Assembly: GCA_017509065.1 (NCBI GenBank)
Contig: JAFWQM010000126.1
Coordinates: forward strand, 1 to 13,244
Direction of reading: 5' to 3'
DNA length: 13,244 bases
Source: Clostridia bacterium
GTDB lineage: Bacteria; Bacillota_A; Clostridia; Christensenellales; Aristaeellaceae
Position numbers and translations under genes: made by a program. Numbering within the stretch: the first letter of the stretch is position 1; each line of letters opens with the position of its first letter. Below the pieces are notes generated by a model, which worked only from the letters and a program-made list of their open reading frames with translations, made no database searches and was not told where the DNA came from. Shown here piece after piece: positions 7,160 through 13,244 of the stretch.

Positions 7160-7188
7160 ATGACAAACGAAGCGTTTCCTGATATGAT
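7160..7188 (+). promoter_or_regulatory. promoter of the kinase-regulator-GH43 operon
   Basis: ATGACA (7160-7165) and TATGAT (7183-7188) are 17 bases apart. Transcription would start near 7195, immediately before the AGGGGGTGAG ribosome site, so the leader is very short. It diverges from the importer promoter, with the two -10 boxes about 90 bases apart. Confidence 0.65.
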
Positions 7189-7208
7189 AGGCACAGGGGG
7201 TGAGAAGC

Positions 7209-8996
7209 GTGGACATCAGGCGGGTCTTTCACCGCGCGCGGGCGTGGGGCCGTTCCATCCTGGGGCGCACCGTGCTGTTTTCACTGGCGATGCTGCTGCT
7301 GACGCTGACGGCGGCGGGGCTTGTGACCACCACCAGCCAGGAAGCGCTGCGCAATGAGATCGTGGCGCGGAACACGGCCCAGGCCGAAGCGGTGGTGGAG
7401 CAGCTGGCCCTGTCCCTGGGCAAGACCATGGACATCCAGCGGGAAACGCTCTACGATACGGACATCAACCGCCTGGGCGTCGCGCCGGGGTACTATACCG
7501 ATCCCCAGCGCATCATGGCCATGCTGCGGGCGGAGGACAGGATGCGCGTGCTCACCAGCTCCTCCCCGTTGATCGACCAGTCCTTCTTCATGGCCCCAGC
7601 CATCGGAAAAACCATCACCGAAGGCGGCGTGGATACCCTTTCCGAAGATGACTTTGAACGGTTCAGCCGGCTCTGCGCGGAGCGGCAGGCAGCCCTCACC
7701 GAATCGGACGGAGAGTTCTATATCCTGATGGCGTTTCCGATTTACAGTACCTATTTGAAAGAAAACGGCCCCCTGTATCTGCTGGGCGTAAAGCTGAACC
7801 AAAGAGCGATCGACGGGCTGCTGTCCTCCCGCACCTCCCGGAAGGAAGAAGTGGTGTACCTGTTCACCGAGGACGGCATGGTGATCGGCCATGTGAACGA
7901 GGCCGCGATTCCGGTGGATGAAGCCGCGCTGTTTGAAGCCGCCCGGATGCAGAACGCCTTTGACGCTGTGGCGGGGAACGGCGTGCGCTGCCTGGCCTGC
8001 GCCGCACGAAGCGCCGCGCCGGAGGGGATGCTCACCCTCATTTCCGTAGAGCCTTACGACCTTGTGTTTTCTGTGCTGAACCGACAGGGCAGGTTCTTCA
8101 TGGCGCTGATTCTGATCCAGATCGCCGCCACCGTCGCTTATATGATCCATATACGCCACGTGATCCACAAGCCGCTGAATAAACTGGCCGACGCCTTCCG
8201 GCAGGTGGAGCAGGGAGATTTTTCCGTGCGCATCCACCATGACCGCGAAGACGATTTTGCCGCTATCTATCACCAGTTCAACCGCATGAACGGCAGGCTG
8301 AAAGACCTGATCGAACAGGTATACATGCAGACCATCCGTACCCAGCGGGCGGAACTGAAACAATTGCAGTCCCAGATCAACCCGCATTTCCTGTACAACA
8401 ACCTGTTCATGATCCGGTCCCTGGCCCAGCTGGGTGACACCGACATGATCGAAACCCTGGCCGCGGACCTCGGCGAATACTTCCGTTACATCAACCGCAC
8501 CGGCAGTCAGGAGGTGCCGCTGTCCATGGAAACAGCTCATGCCCGGAACTACGCCCAGCTCCAGGACATGCGCTTTTCTTCCAGAATTCATCTGGATTTT
8601 GAACCGCTGCCAGAGTCCTTACAGGATGTGACCGTGCCCCGGCTGGTTCTGCAGCCGCTGATCGAGAACGCTTATCAGCACGGATTGAAGGATACGCTCA
8701 GCGGGGGCGAGCTGCATATCGGCTTCCGGACGGAAAACCGGGACGCGGTGATCGTGGTGGAGGACAACGGGCCGGGGATGACGGAAGAGTTGATTCAAGA
8801 ATTAACCGTCCGCCTTTCGAACCCCGACGCGCAGGAGACCACCGGCATGATCAACATTCACCGCCGGCTGCGTCTTCGGTTCGGGGAAGCCTATGGCCTC
8901 AGTTTTTCGGTCAGTCCGCTGGGCGGGCTGCGGGCAGAAATGCGGATTCCATTGGACGGAGGTGAAGCGGCGGATGCGCAGGGTACTGATCGTTGA
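7209..8996 (+). CDS. sensor histidine kinase, YesM type
   Basis: About 595 residues. Order: transmembrane helix 1 (about 20-40), an extracellular sensing region of about 250 residues, transmembrane helix 2 (about 296-316), a HAMP segment (about 317-370), a His_kinase domain with the phospho-accepting His393 in QSQINPHFLYNN, and a HATPase domain with N-box LIENAYQHG (Asn487) and EDNGPGM (518-524). This is the YesM/LytS-like arrangement that pairs with AraC-type regulators and usually senses sugars or polysaccharide breakdown. GTG at 7209 is chosen because AGGGGG (7195-7200) is 8 bases upstream; another GTG at 7200 overlaps that ribosome site. It overlaps the regulator gene by 23 bases. The ligand is unknown, though a binding protein-sugar complex is possible. 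Confidence 0.92.
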   Translation: MDIRRVFHRARAWGRSILGRTVLFSLAMLLLTLTAAGLVTTTSQEALRNEIVARNTAQAEAVVEQLALSLGKTMDIQRETLYDTDINRLGVAPGYYTDPQRIMAMLRAEDRMRVLTSSSPLIDQSFFMAPAIGKTITEGGVDTLSEDDFERFSRLCAERQAALTESDGEFYILMAFPIYSTYLKENGPLYLLGVKLNQRAIDGLLSSRTSRKEEVVYLFTEDGMVIGHVNEAAIPVDEAALFEAARMQNAFDAVAGNGVRCLACAARSAAPEGMLTLISVEPYDLVFSVLNRQGRFFMALILIQIAATVAYMIHIRHVIHKPLNKLADAFRQVEQGDFSVRIHHDREDDFAAIYHQFNRMNGRLKDLIEQVYMQTIRTQRAELKQLQSQINPHFLYNNLFMIRSLAQLGDTDMIETLAADLGEYFRYINRTGSQEVPLSMETAHARNYAQLQDMRFSSRIHLDFEPLPESLQDVTVPRLVLQPLIENAYQHGLKDTLSGGELHIGFRTENRDAVIVVEDNGPGMTEELIQELTVRLSNPDAQETTGMINIHRRLRLRFGEAYGLSFSVSPLGGLRAEMRIPLDGGEAADAQGTDR

Positions 8997-10587
8997 CGAT
9001 GAACCGATCATCGTCCGGGGGCTTCTGTCCGTGCTGGAAGACAGCGGCCTGGACATTGACCTGTACAAAGCTTACAGCAGCGAGGAAGCGCTGGCCATCC
9101 TTTCCGATACCCGCATGGACATCGTGGTGTCCGACGTGCGGATGCCGGGCATGGACGGGCTGCAATTGATGGAGCACATCAACCGCGACTGGCCGGAGTG
9201 CCGGGTGATTTTTCTGTCCGGCCACAGCGAATTCGACAGCATTTACCGGGCGGTGCGGGGAGCCGCGGTAACCTTCCTGCTGAAAACGGAGGGCTTCGAT
9301 AAAATCGTTTCCACCCTCCGCGAGACCATCGACAGGATGGATCAGGCCCAGCGGAACCAGGAAACAAGAAACCAGCTTCTGGCGCAGCAGGCCGTGACCC
9401 GCCAGCTTTTCCAGCGCGACGCTCTGACCGCGCTCATTCAGGGCACCAGCCGCAAGGCGTATGCAGACGGGTTGGAAATCAGCCTGCAAAACCCCGTTCT
9501 TCCACTGTACGCCTACATCGAAAGCGGTACGGCGGATCTGAGCCTCGAAGAATTCCATAAAAAGCTCCTGTCCGCTGACCGGACGCTGCGCGTTCACCTG
9601 TCGCCCTATCCCATCCGGATCGCGTTCTGGAACCACGAGGACGATCTTCTATGGCTTCTGCAGCCGGACGATTCCCTGCCCATGACCCGGTGCGTGCCCT
9701 ACGTACGGGAAAACCTTGATCTCATCCAGGCGGACATTCAGGCCGAAACGGGCCTGACCCTGGCCTTCGCGCTGCATTCCTCCCCCGTGCCCGCCGAACA
9801 GCTGTCCGACGCCTATCTGGCGCTTCGCAGGCGCATCTGCCGCGGCGTGGGCCTGCCCGGCATGATCGCACTGCAGCCCTCCCGCGGCCGCGATGAAGCG
9901 CCGCCGCTGCCGGACTCCGTGCTGGCGCGGCTTCAGGACGCGCTGGAACACCTGAACCGGAAAGAATTCATGGGCGCGTTTTCGGAGGCGACACGCGCGC
10001 TGCGTCAGCGCAGCCGTATGGACGACCCCTTCGCCCTGGAAATCTTCCTGAGCCTGAGCCGCCTGTTCCTCGCCCACATCAACCGCCGCAGGCTGCATGA
10101 CAGCGTACAGTTCCCCGGCGGGCTGACGGGCCTAACCTCCGCGGCAGGCTTCACCTCCTGGAACCAGGCCGCCGACGCCTTCACCGAGCTGGCCGAGGCC
10201 ATTTTCCGTTCCAGCGACGCCGACCAGGGCAGCCGCAGCCAGGCCATCGTGACCCGCATCAAGGACTATATCGGCAGCCACCTGAACCGGCCCGACGAAC
10301 TGAGCCTGACCAGCATCGCCGCCAACGCCTACTTTAACCCAGCCTATCTGTCCCGCCTGTTCCACCAGGTCACGGGCGAAACCCTGTCGGAGTACATCAG
10401 CGCCGAGCGTATCCGCAAAGCCAACGAACTGCTCAGGAACAGCGGCACGCGCATCAGCGATATCAGTGAGGCGGTAGGCTTTTCCTCGTCCGCCAACTTC
10501 ACCCGCTTCTACCGCAAAATGGCGGGCTGCACCCCCCAGGAATACCGCGACCGCCTGGCGCGAAGCGCCTTTAAAACAAACCCGTGA
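8974..10587 (+). CDS. response regulator with AraC-type DNA-binding domain, YesN type
   Basis: About 537 residues. The N-terminal receiver (1-120) has the acidic pair Asp8/Asp9, phospho-acceptor Asp54 in SDVRMPGMDG, Ser82 and Lys104. A poorly conserved linker region of about 300 residues follows. The C-terminus (about 428-530) is an AraC helix-turn-helix pair, with LTSIAANAYFNPAYLSRLF and the second helix region ISDISEAVGFSSSANFTRFYRK, ending in PQEYRDRL. It should bind DNA when phosphorylated by the kinase encoded just upstream. ATG at 8974 begins the receiver exactly (MRRVLIVDDEP), with GGAGGTGA 8-11 bases upstream; an upstream in-frame reading from 8893 lies inside the kinase gene. The 23-base overlap suggests translational coupling. 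Its likely target is the divergent importer promoter. Confidence 0.92.
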   Translation: MRRVLIVDDEPIIVRGLLSVLEDSGLDIDLYKAYSSEEALAILSDTRMDIVVSDVRMPGMDGLQLMEHINRDWPECRVIFLSGHSEFDSIYRAVRGAAVTFLLKTEGFDKIVSTLRETIDRMDQAQRNQETRNQLLAQQAVTRQLFQRDALTALIQGTSRKAYADGLEISLQNPVLPLYAYIESGTADLSLEEFHKKLLSADRTLRVHLSPYPIRIAFWNHEDDLLWLLQPDDSLPMTRCVPYVRENLDLIQADIQAETGLTLAFALHSSPVPAEQLSDAYLALRRRICRGVGLPGMIALQPSRGRDEAPPLPDSVLARLQDALEHLNRKEFMGAFSEATRALRQRSRMDDPFALEIFLSLSRLFLAHINRRRLHDSVQFPGGLTGLTSAAGFTSWNQAADAFTELAEAIFRSSDADQGSRSQAIVTRIKDYIGSHLNRPDELSLTSIAANAYFNPAYLSRLFHQVTGETLSEYISAERIRKANELLRNSGTRISDISEAVGFSSSANFTRFYRKMAGCTPQEYRDRLARSAFKTNP

Positions 10588-10600
10588 GGAGGGATTTAAA

Positions 10601-11488
10601 GTGCTCACCACCAGTGAAATCAACATCCGCGACCCCTTTGTGCTGCTGGAGGGGGACACCTATTACATGTACGGCACCCGCGGGGCCACCTGCTGGGGGC
10701 CCGCGACGGGCTTCGACGTGTATACCAGCGGCGATCTGGCGCACTGGAGCGACGGTGCGCCCTGCTTTGAAAACGACGGCACCTTCTGGGCCGACCGCAA
10801 TTACTGGGCGCCGGAGGTGCACCGCTGGCAGGGAAAATTCTATATGTTCGCCAGCTTTAAAAGCGACAGCCGCAGACGCGGCACCGCCATCCTGCAGGCC
10901 GATTCACCACTCGGTCCCTTCGTCCCTTGGTCGGACGGGCCGGTGACGCCACCGGAATGGGAATGCCTGGACGGCACGTTTTACGTCGATCACAAGGGCA
11001 ATCCCTGGATCGCGTACTGCCACGAATGGCTTCAGGCGGGCGACGGCGAGATCTGGGCCGCGCGGCTGGATCATGATCTGAAGCGGACGGTCGGGGAGCC
11101 CGTTCTCATGTTCCGCGCCTCCGAAGCGGCCTGGGTCAGGGAGATAACCCATTCCTCCGGCAGGAAAGGTTACGTCACCGATGGACCATTCCTGTGGCGT
11201 GGCTATTCCGGCAGACTGGCGTGCCTGTGGTCGTCGTTCTCCGAGGGAGGCTACACCCAGGGCATGGCGGTTTCCGACAGCGGAGAAATCAACAGCCATT
11301 TTTCCCAGGTGAAACCGCTGTTCATGCAGAACGGCGGCCACGGCATGCTGTTCAAAACGAAAACAGGCGAGCTGCTGCTCGCCATCCATTCTCCCAACGA
11401 ACATATGAAGGAGCGTCCGATCTTTCTTCCCGTAACACACTGCGAACTCGTCAGGACGGATTATCTTGACGATGATGTTCCGGACTGA
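10601..11488 (+). CDS. glycoside hydrolase family 43 protein, cytoplasmic
   Basis: 295 residues forming a single five-bladed beta-propeller domain. Visible family features are the base Asp11 in INIRDPF, Glu72 in WAPEVH, the second Asp124 in ECLDGTF, and His247 in GGHGM, the central His seen in many GH43 enzymes. The position where GH43 usually has its acid Glu reads YVTDGPFL, with Asp194. I recall this TDGPF form in related proteins, but could not check it. No signal peptide is seen, so it probably acts in the cytoplasm on imported oligosaccharides. Arabinofuranosidase or xylosidase activity is the family-based guess. The start is GTG at 10601, 7 bases after AGGAGGG (10587-10593), which overlaps the regulator stop codon; it is cotranscribed with the two-component genes. 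Confidence 0.88.
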   Translation: MLTTSEINIRDPFVLLEGDTYYMYGTRGATCWGPATGFDVYTSGDLAHWSDGAPCFENDGTFWADRNYWAPEVHRWQGKFYMFASFKSDSRRRGTAILQADSPLGPFVPWSDGPVTPPEWECLDGTFYVDHKGNPWIAYCHEWLQAGDGEIWAARLDHDLKRTVGEPVLMFRASEAAWVREITHSSGRKGYVTDGPFLWRGYSGRLACLWSSFSEGGYTQGMAVSDSGEINSHFSQVKPLFMQNGGHGMLFKTKTGELLLAIHSPNEHMKERPIFLPVTHCELVRTDYLDDDVPD

Positions 11489-11517
11489 CGCCGGGAATGA
11501 CCGTATCCTTTTTTCTT

Positions 11518-11564
11518 CCGCCCCGCTGTTATTTCAGGAAAGTCAGCCTGGGGCGGATTTTATT
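11518..11564 (+). terminator. possible terminator of the kinase-regulator-GH43 operon
   Basis: CCGCCCC (11518-11524) pairs with GGGGCGG (11550-11556), followed by ATTTTATT. The loop is long (25 bases) and includes the stop codon of the convergent minus-strand gene. A separate T-run at 11509-11514 lies upstream. On the minus strand the stem is followed by A, so it would work only for plus-strand transcripts. Confidence 0.4.
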
Positions 11565-12083
11565 GCCATAAAGCATCACGGCGTAAAGCAGCAGGCGGTC
11601 GAATATCAGCATACAGAAATCATAGACTACGAAGAACAGGATGCTGACGACCGCGCCCATTTCCTCAAAGTCCTTCATTACCTCCAGCATCGGAAACAGC
11701 AAAGAAAGCAGCGCGTACATGACCGCCATCGAGACCGTGAACAGCGCGAACTTCGCAATTATGCGCAGGCCCTTGCTACTGATCTTGTCCAGCTTCCATT
11801 TCACGATGGGATAATAGCCGATGAACAAATAAAAAAACGCTGCTTCCTTGTCAAAATCCAGCATCAGCGCCAGCGCCGCCACGGCAAAGAACGTGGCCCA
11901 CGCGGCCTTCTCCCCGAACTCCAGCAGGATGGGCAGCAATAAAAGCCCGCACAGCATGGGCACTGCGTAGGTGGCGGCGGGAATGACCCCGCCCAGCAGC
12001 ATCACCGCCATGGACAGCCCCGCCGCCATGCCGCAGAAGGCAGCCATCATACTCTGTTTCCGGGCTTTGGAACGGTTTGACAT
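11529..12083 (-). CDS. uncharacterised six-helix membrane protein
   Basis: About 184 residues. I do not recognise a named family with confidence. It has a short basic N-terminus (SNRSKARKQ) and about six hydrophobic segments (roughly 12-35, 39-56, 60-77, 80-97, 105-133, 142-170), ending in a basic tail (NKIRPRLTFLK). A GYYPIVKWKLD stretch lies after helix 4. Size and helix pattern resemble the substrate-binding S components of ECF vitamin importers, but I saw no diagnostic motif, so this is only a possibility. The start at 12083 is set by AGGAGG 6 bases upstream; the in-frame extension to 12134 has no such site. It has its own strong promoter and converges on the GH43 gene. Confidence 0.8.
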   Translation of the reverse strand: MSNRSKARKQSMMAAFCGMAAGLSMAVMLLGGVIPAATYAVPMLCGLLLLPILLEFGEKAAWATFFAVAALALMLDFDKEAAFFYLFIGYYPIVKWKLDKISSKGLRIIAKFALFTVSMAVMYALLSLLFPMLEVMKDFEEMGAVVSILFFVVYDFCMLIFDRLLLYAVMLYGNKIRPRLTFLK

Positions 12084-12149
12084 TTCGTTCCTCCTCGCAC
12101 TGATATCATAAATCCCTTTTGTCCGCCATCGCATCGGATGAACAGGAAT

Positions 12150-12178
12150 ATTATATCAGCAATACCCGGAAAGATCAA
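12150..12178 (-). promoter_or_regulatory. sigma-A promoter of the six-helix membrane protein gene
   Basis: On the minus strand, TTGATC (12173-12178) and TATAAT (12150-12155) are 17 bases apart. The -35 box directly abuts the stop codon of the hemolysin III gene (12179-12181). The leader to the ATG at 12083 is about 60 bases. No terminator lies between the two genes, so read-through is also likely. Confidence 0.8.
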
Positions 12179-12850
12179 TCACAGCAGATACCCGTACACG
12201 CCCAGGAAATGGCAGGCGGTGCCGATGAGACAGAAGATGTGGAACACAGAATGGAAATACTTTTTCTTTGCTCCGATACCGTACAGAACGGAACCGGCGG
12301 TGTAAGCCGCGCCGCCCGCGGCCAGCCAGCAGACGCCCGCGCGGCCCATGGTACTGAGCAGAGCGGGAATGCCGAACAGAATCGACCAGCCGCACATCAG
12401 ATGGCAGATCACACTGGACGCCTTGAACTTATCCACATTCACGCCGTTCAGTGAAATCCCCGTCGCGGCGAACGCGAACACCACGCCCAGCAGCGTCCAC
12501 CCCAGCCAGCCGCCCACGCCCAGCAGCGACACCGGCGCATATGTGCCCAGCACCAGGAAAAACACATTGCAATGGTCGATCACCCGAAGCGCTTTTTTCC
12601 CCTTCACCCGCTTGCTGAGCGCGTGATAAACGCATGAGATGACATACAGCACGATCATGGCGAACCCGAAGACCGAGACCGACACGATGGCCAGCGGCGT
12701 TTTCGCTTTCATCAGCATCAGGATCAGCGCAATGATACTCAATAATCCCCCGATGCCGTGGGAAATGGCGTTGAATATTTCTTCGCCCAGGGTGTAATTG
12801 GGAATGGAAATGCCGCGCTTTTTTGCGTTGCCGCTCATTACCTGTTCCAT
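12179..12850 (-). CDS. hemolysin III family membrane protein (TrhA/PAQR)
   Basis: 223 residues, about seven membrane helices, the normal size for bacterial PAQR-family proteins. The conserved polar residues are all present: Glu24, Asn27 and Ser30-His31 in EEIFNAISHG, Ser72 and His76 in SCVYHAL, Asp92-His93 before GTYAP, and the C-terminal His200, His204 and His214. These residues form the likely metal site of the family. The role in bacteria is linked to membrane lipid balance; the hemolysin name is historical and should not be read as toxin activity. ATG at 12850 has AAGGAG about 6 bases upstream. A second ATG at 12838 lacks as good a site. The gene has its own AT-rich promoter. Confidence 0.92.
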   Translation of the reverse strand: MEQVMSGNAKKRGISIPNYTLGEEIFNAISHGIGGLLSIIALILMLMKAKTPLAIVSVSVFGFAMIVLYVISCVYHALSKRVKGKKALRVIDHCNVFFLVLGTYAPVSLLGVGGWLGWTLLGVVFAFAATGISLNGVNVDKFKASSVICHLMCGWSILFGIPALLSTMGRAGVCWLAAGGAAYTAGSVLYGIGAKKKYFHSVFHIFCLIGTACHFLGVYGYLL

Positions 12851-12904
12851 GGCTGCTCCTTTACAATGTCATTTTGATTATTTATATACGTGGTTTTCAA
12901 TACT

Positions 12905-12933
12905 ATATTATATGATTATAAATATTTTGTCAA
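12905..12933 (-). promoter_or_regulatory. sigma-A promoter of the hemolysin III gene
   Basis: On the minus strand, a perfect TTGACA (12928-12933) lies 17 bases from TAATAT (12905-12910). A perfect TATAAT overlaps it at 12907-12912, but with 15-base spacing. The surrounding sequence is strongly AT-rich. The leader to the ATG at 12850 is about 50 bases. Confidence 0.85.
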
Positions 12934-12937
12934 GCAT

Positions 12938-12977
12938 AAAAACTGCCGGCATCTGTCATGGACGACAGTGCCGGCAG
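12938..12977 (-). terminator. intrinsic terminator facing leftwards
   Basis: On the minus strand, CTGCCGGCA (12969-12977) pairs with TGCCGGCAG (12943-12951). Inside, CTGTC and GACAG (12964-12968 and 12953-12957) add five more pairs with one unpaired base, and five T follow (12938-12942). It would stop a transcript coming from the right. No gene is visible to its right in this window, so its gene is either beyond the window edge or missing. Confidence 0.78.
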
Positions 12978-13108
12978 ACGGCGAATCATATCAGTTGTAT
13001 TGTTACAACTCAGCCTCTGGGGATACAACGGGAAAACGACATCAACGGGGGATTGTTAAGGGGTTCTCCCCTTAACTGTAATTCGCAGCGGCGGCGTGTA
13101 CGCCGCGA
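12978..13108. other. non-coding hairpin cluster
   Basis: No convincing gene is present. Three stems were seen: AGTTGTA/TACAACT (12993-12999 and 13004-13010), GTTAAGGGG/CCCCTTAAC (13055-13063 and 13068-13076, 4-base loop), and GCGGCGT/ACGCCGC (13091-13097 and 13100-13106). The sequence runs directly into the 48-base repeat units, so this looks like one composite repetitive region. A reading frame that crosses it translates the repeats as EGPKRPEN twice and is not a gene. Confidence 0.6.
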
Positions 13109-13156
13109 GGGGCCGAAACGCCCGGAAAACCTGCCCTTGGGCTGGTTTTCAGCGGA
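13109..13156. repeat. 48-base palindromic repeat unit, first right-end copy
   Basis: The unit begins with GGGGCCGAAACGCCCGGAAAA (the first 20 bases are identical to those at 13157). Its hairpin pairs GAAAACC (13125-13131) with GGTTTTC (13144-13150), and GCCC with GGGC inside, around a TT loop. It is followed at once by a second unit. The stem sequence differs wholly in its core from the other copies, but it still pairs. Confidence 0.8.
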
Positions 13157-13213
13157 GGGGCCGAAACGCCCGGAAAATCATCCAGTGGATGATTTTCAGT
13201 GAAGGCCGGGCGG
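13157..13213. repeat. 57-base palindromic repeat, right copy (inverted relative to the left one)
   Basis: Same opening sequence as the unit at 13109, then a perfect 11-base stem, GAAAATCATCC (13173-13183) and GGATGATTTTC (13187-13197), around a 3-base loop, and closing with GGCCGGGCGG (13204-13213). Read on the minus strand, it aligns end to end with bases 1-57 without gaps. The final 31 bases of the window (13214-13244) hold further GGCC-rich sequence in which I see no gene. Confidence 0.82.
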
Positions 13214-13244
13214 TAGCCCCGGAAAGGCCGGAAGGCCCTGTCCA

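Noticed and set aside
7281..8591. 436-residue minus-strand frame opposite the histidine kinase
   Set aside because: It is antisense to a kinase with all its motifs and has no start signals or family pattern.
12798..13202. 134-residue plus-strand frame reading through the right-end repeats
   Set aside because: It crosses a promoter, a terminator and the 48-base repeats; the EGPKRPEN repetition is translated repeat DNA.
13109..13213. Possible CRISPR array from the repeated sequence
   Set aside because: Only two units, hairpins lie in the variable part rather than in the repeats, an inverted copy exists elsewhere, and no cas gene is present.

Overview
The window reads as chromosomal DNA from a GC-rich low-oxygen-type Bacillota (Clostridia; a gut or rumen Christensenellales/Oscillospirales-like lineage is my guess, not proven). 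The reasons are: clear AGGAGG ribosome sites before most genes, an LplB/LplC-type sugar ABC importer without its own ATPase, a YesM/YesN-type two-component pair, TcdA, a TrhA/hemolysin III protein, and short palindromic intergenic repeats. No rRNA, tRNA, CRISPR array, phage gene or transposase was seen.

Layout. (1) 1-143: a 57-base palindromic repeat and a small hairpin. (2) 144-3229, minus strand: tcdA, then a HAD-IB phosphatase, then an orphan ABC-3 (zinc/manganese type) permease, then a YdjM-like membrane hydrolase. tcdA has a near-consensus promoter; the permease has a weaker one of its own. (3) 3319-7117, minus strand: a carbohydrate importer operon in the order solute-binding protein, permease B, permease C, closed by a strong intrinsic terminator. 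A long purine/pyrimidine inverted repeat sits between the binding-protein gene and permease B. (4) 7160-11564, plus strand: a divergent operon of histidine kinase, AraC-type response regulator and a cytoplasmic GH43-family glycosidase. (5) 11529-12933, minus strand: an uncharacterised six-helix membrane protein and a hemolysin III family protein, each with its own good promoter. (6) 12938-13244: an intrinsic terminator followed by a cluster of hairpins and two 48-base repeat units; one of them is an inverted relative of the repeat at the left end.

How the genes work together. Regions 3 and 4 form one functional locus. The kinase probably senses an extracellular sugar-related signal and the regulator probably drives the divergent importer. 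The importer would bring in oligosaccharides, using an ATPase encoded elsewhere, and the GH43 enzyme, which lacks a signal peptide, would cut them in the cytoplasm. The substrate cannot be fixed from sequence alone; arabinose- or xylose-containing oligosaccharides are the family-based guess. The other genes are housekeeping or unplaced. The least ordinary signals are the covarying palindromic repeats at both window ends and the large inverted repeat inside the importer operon. I see no convincing defence, toxin or otherwise wholly new multi-gene system.
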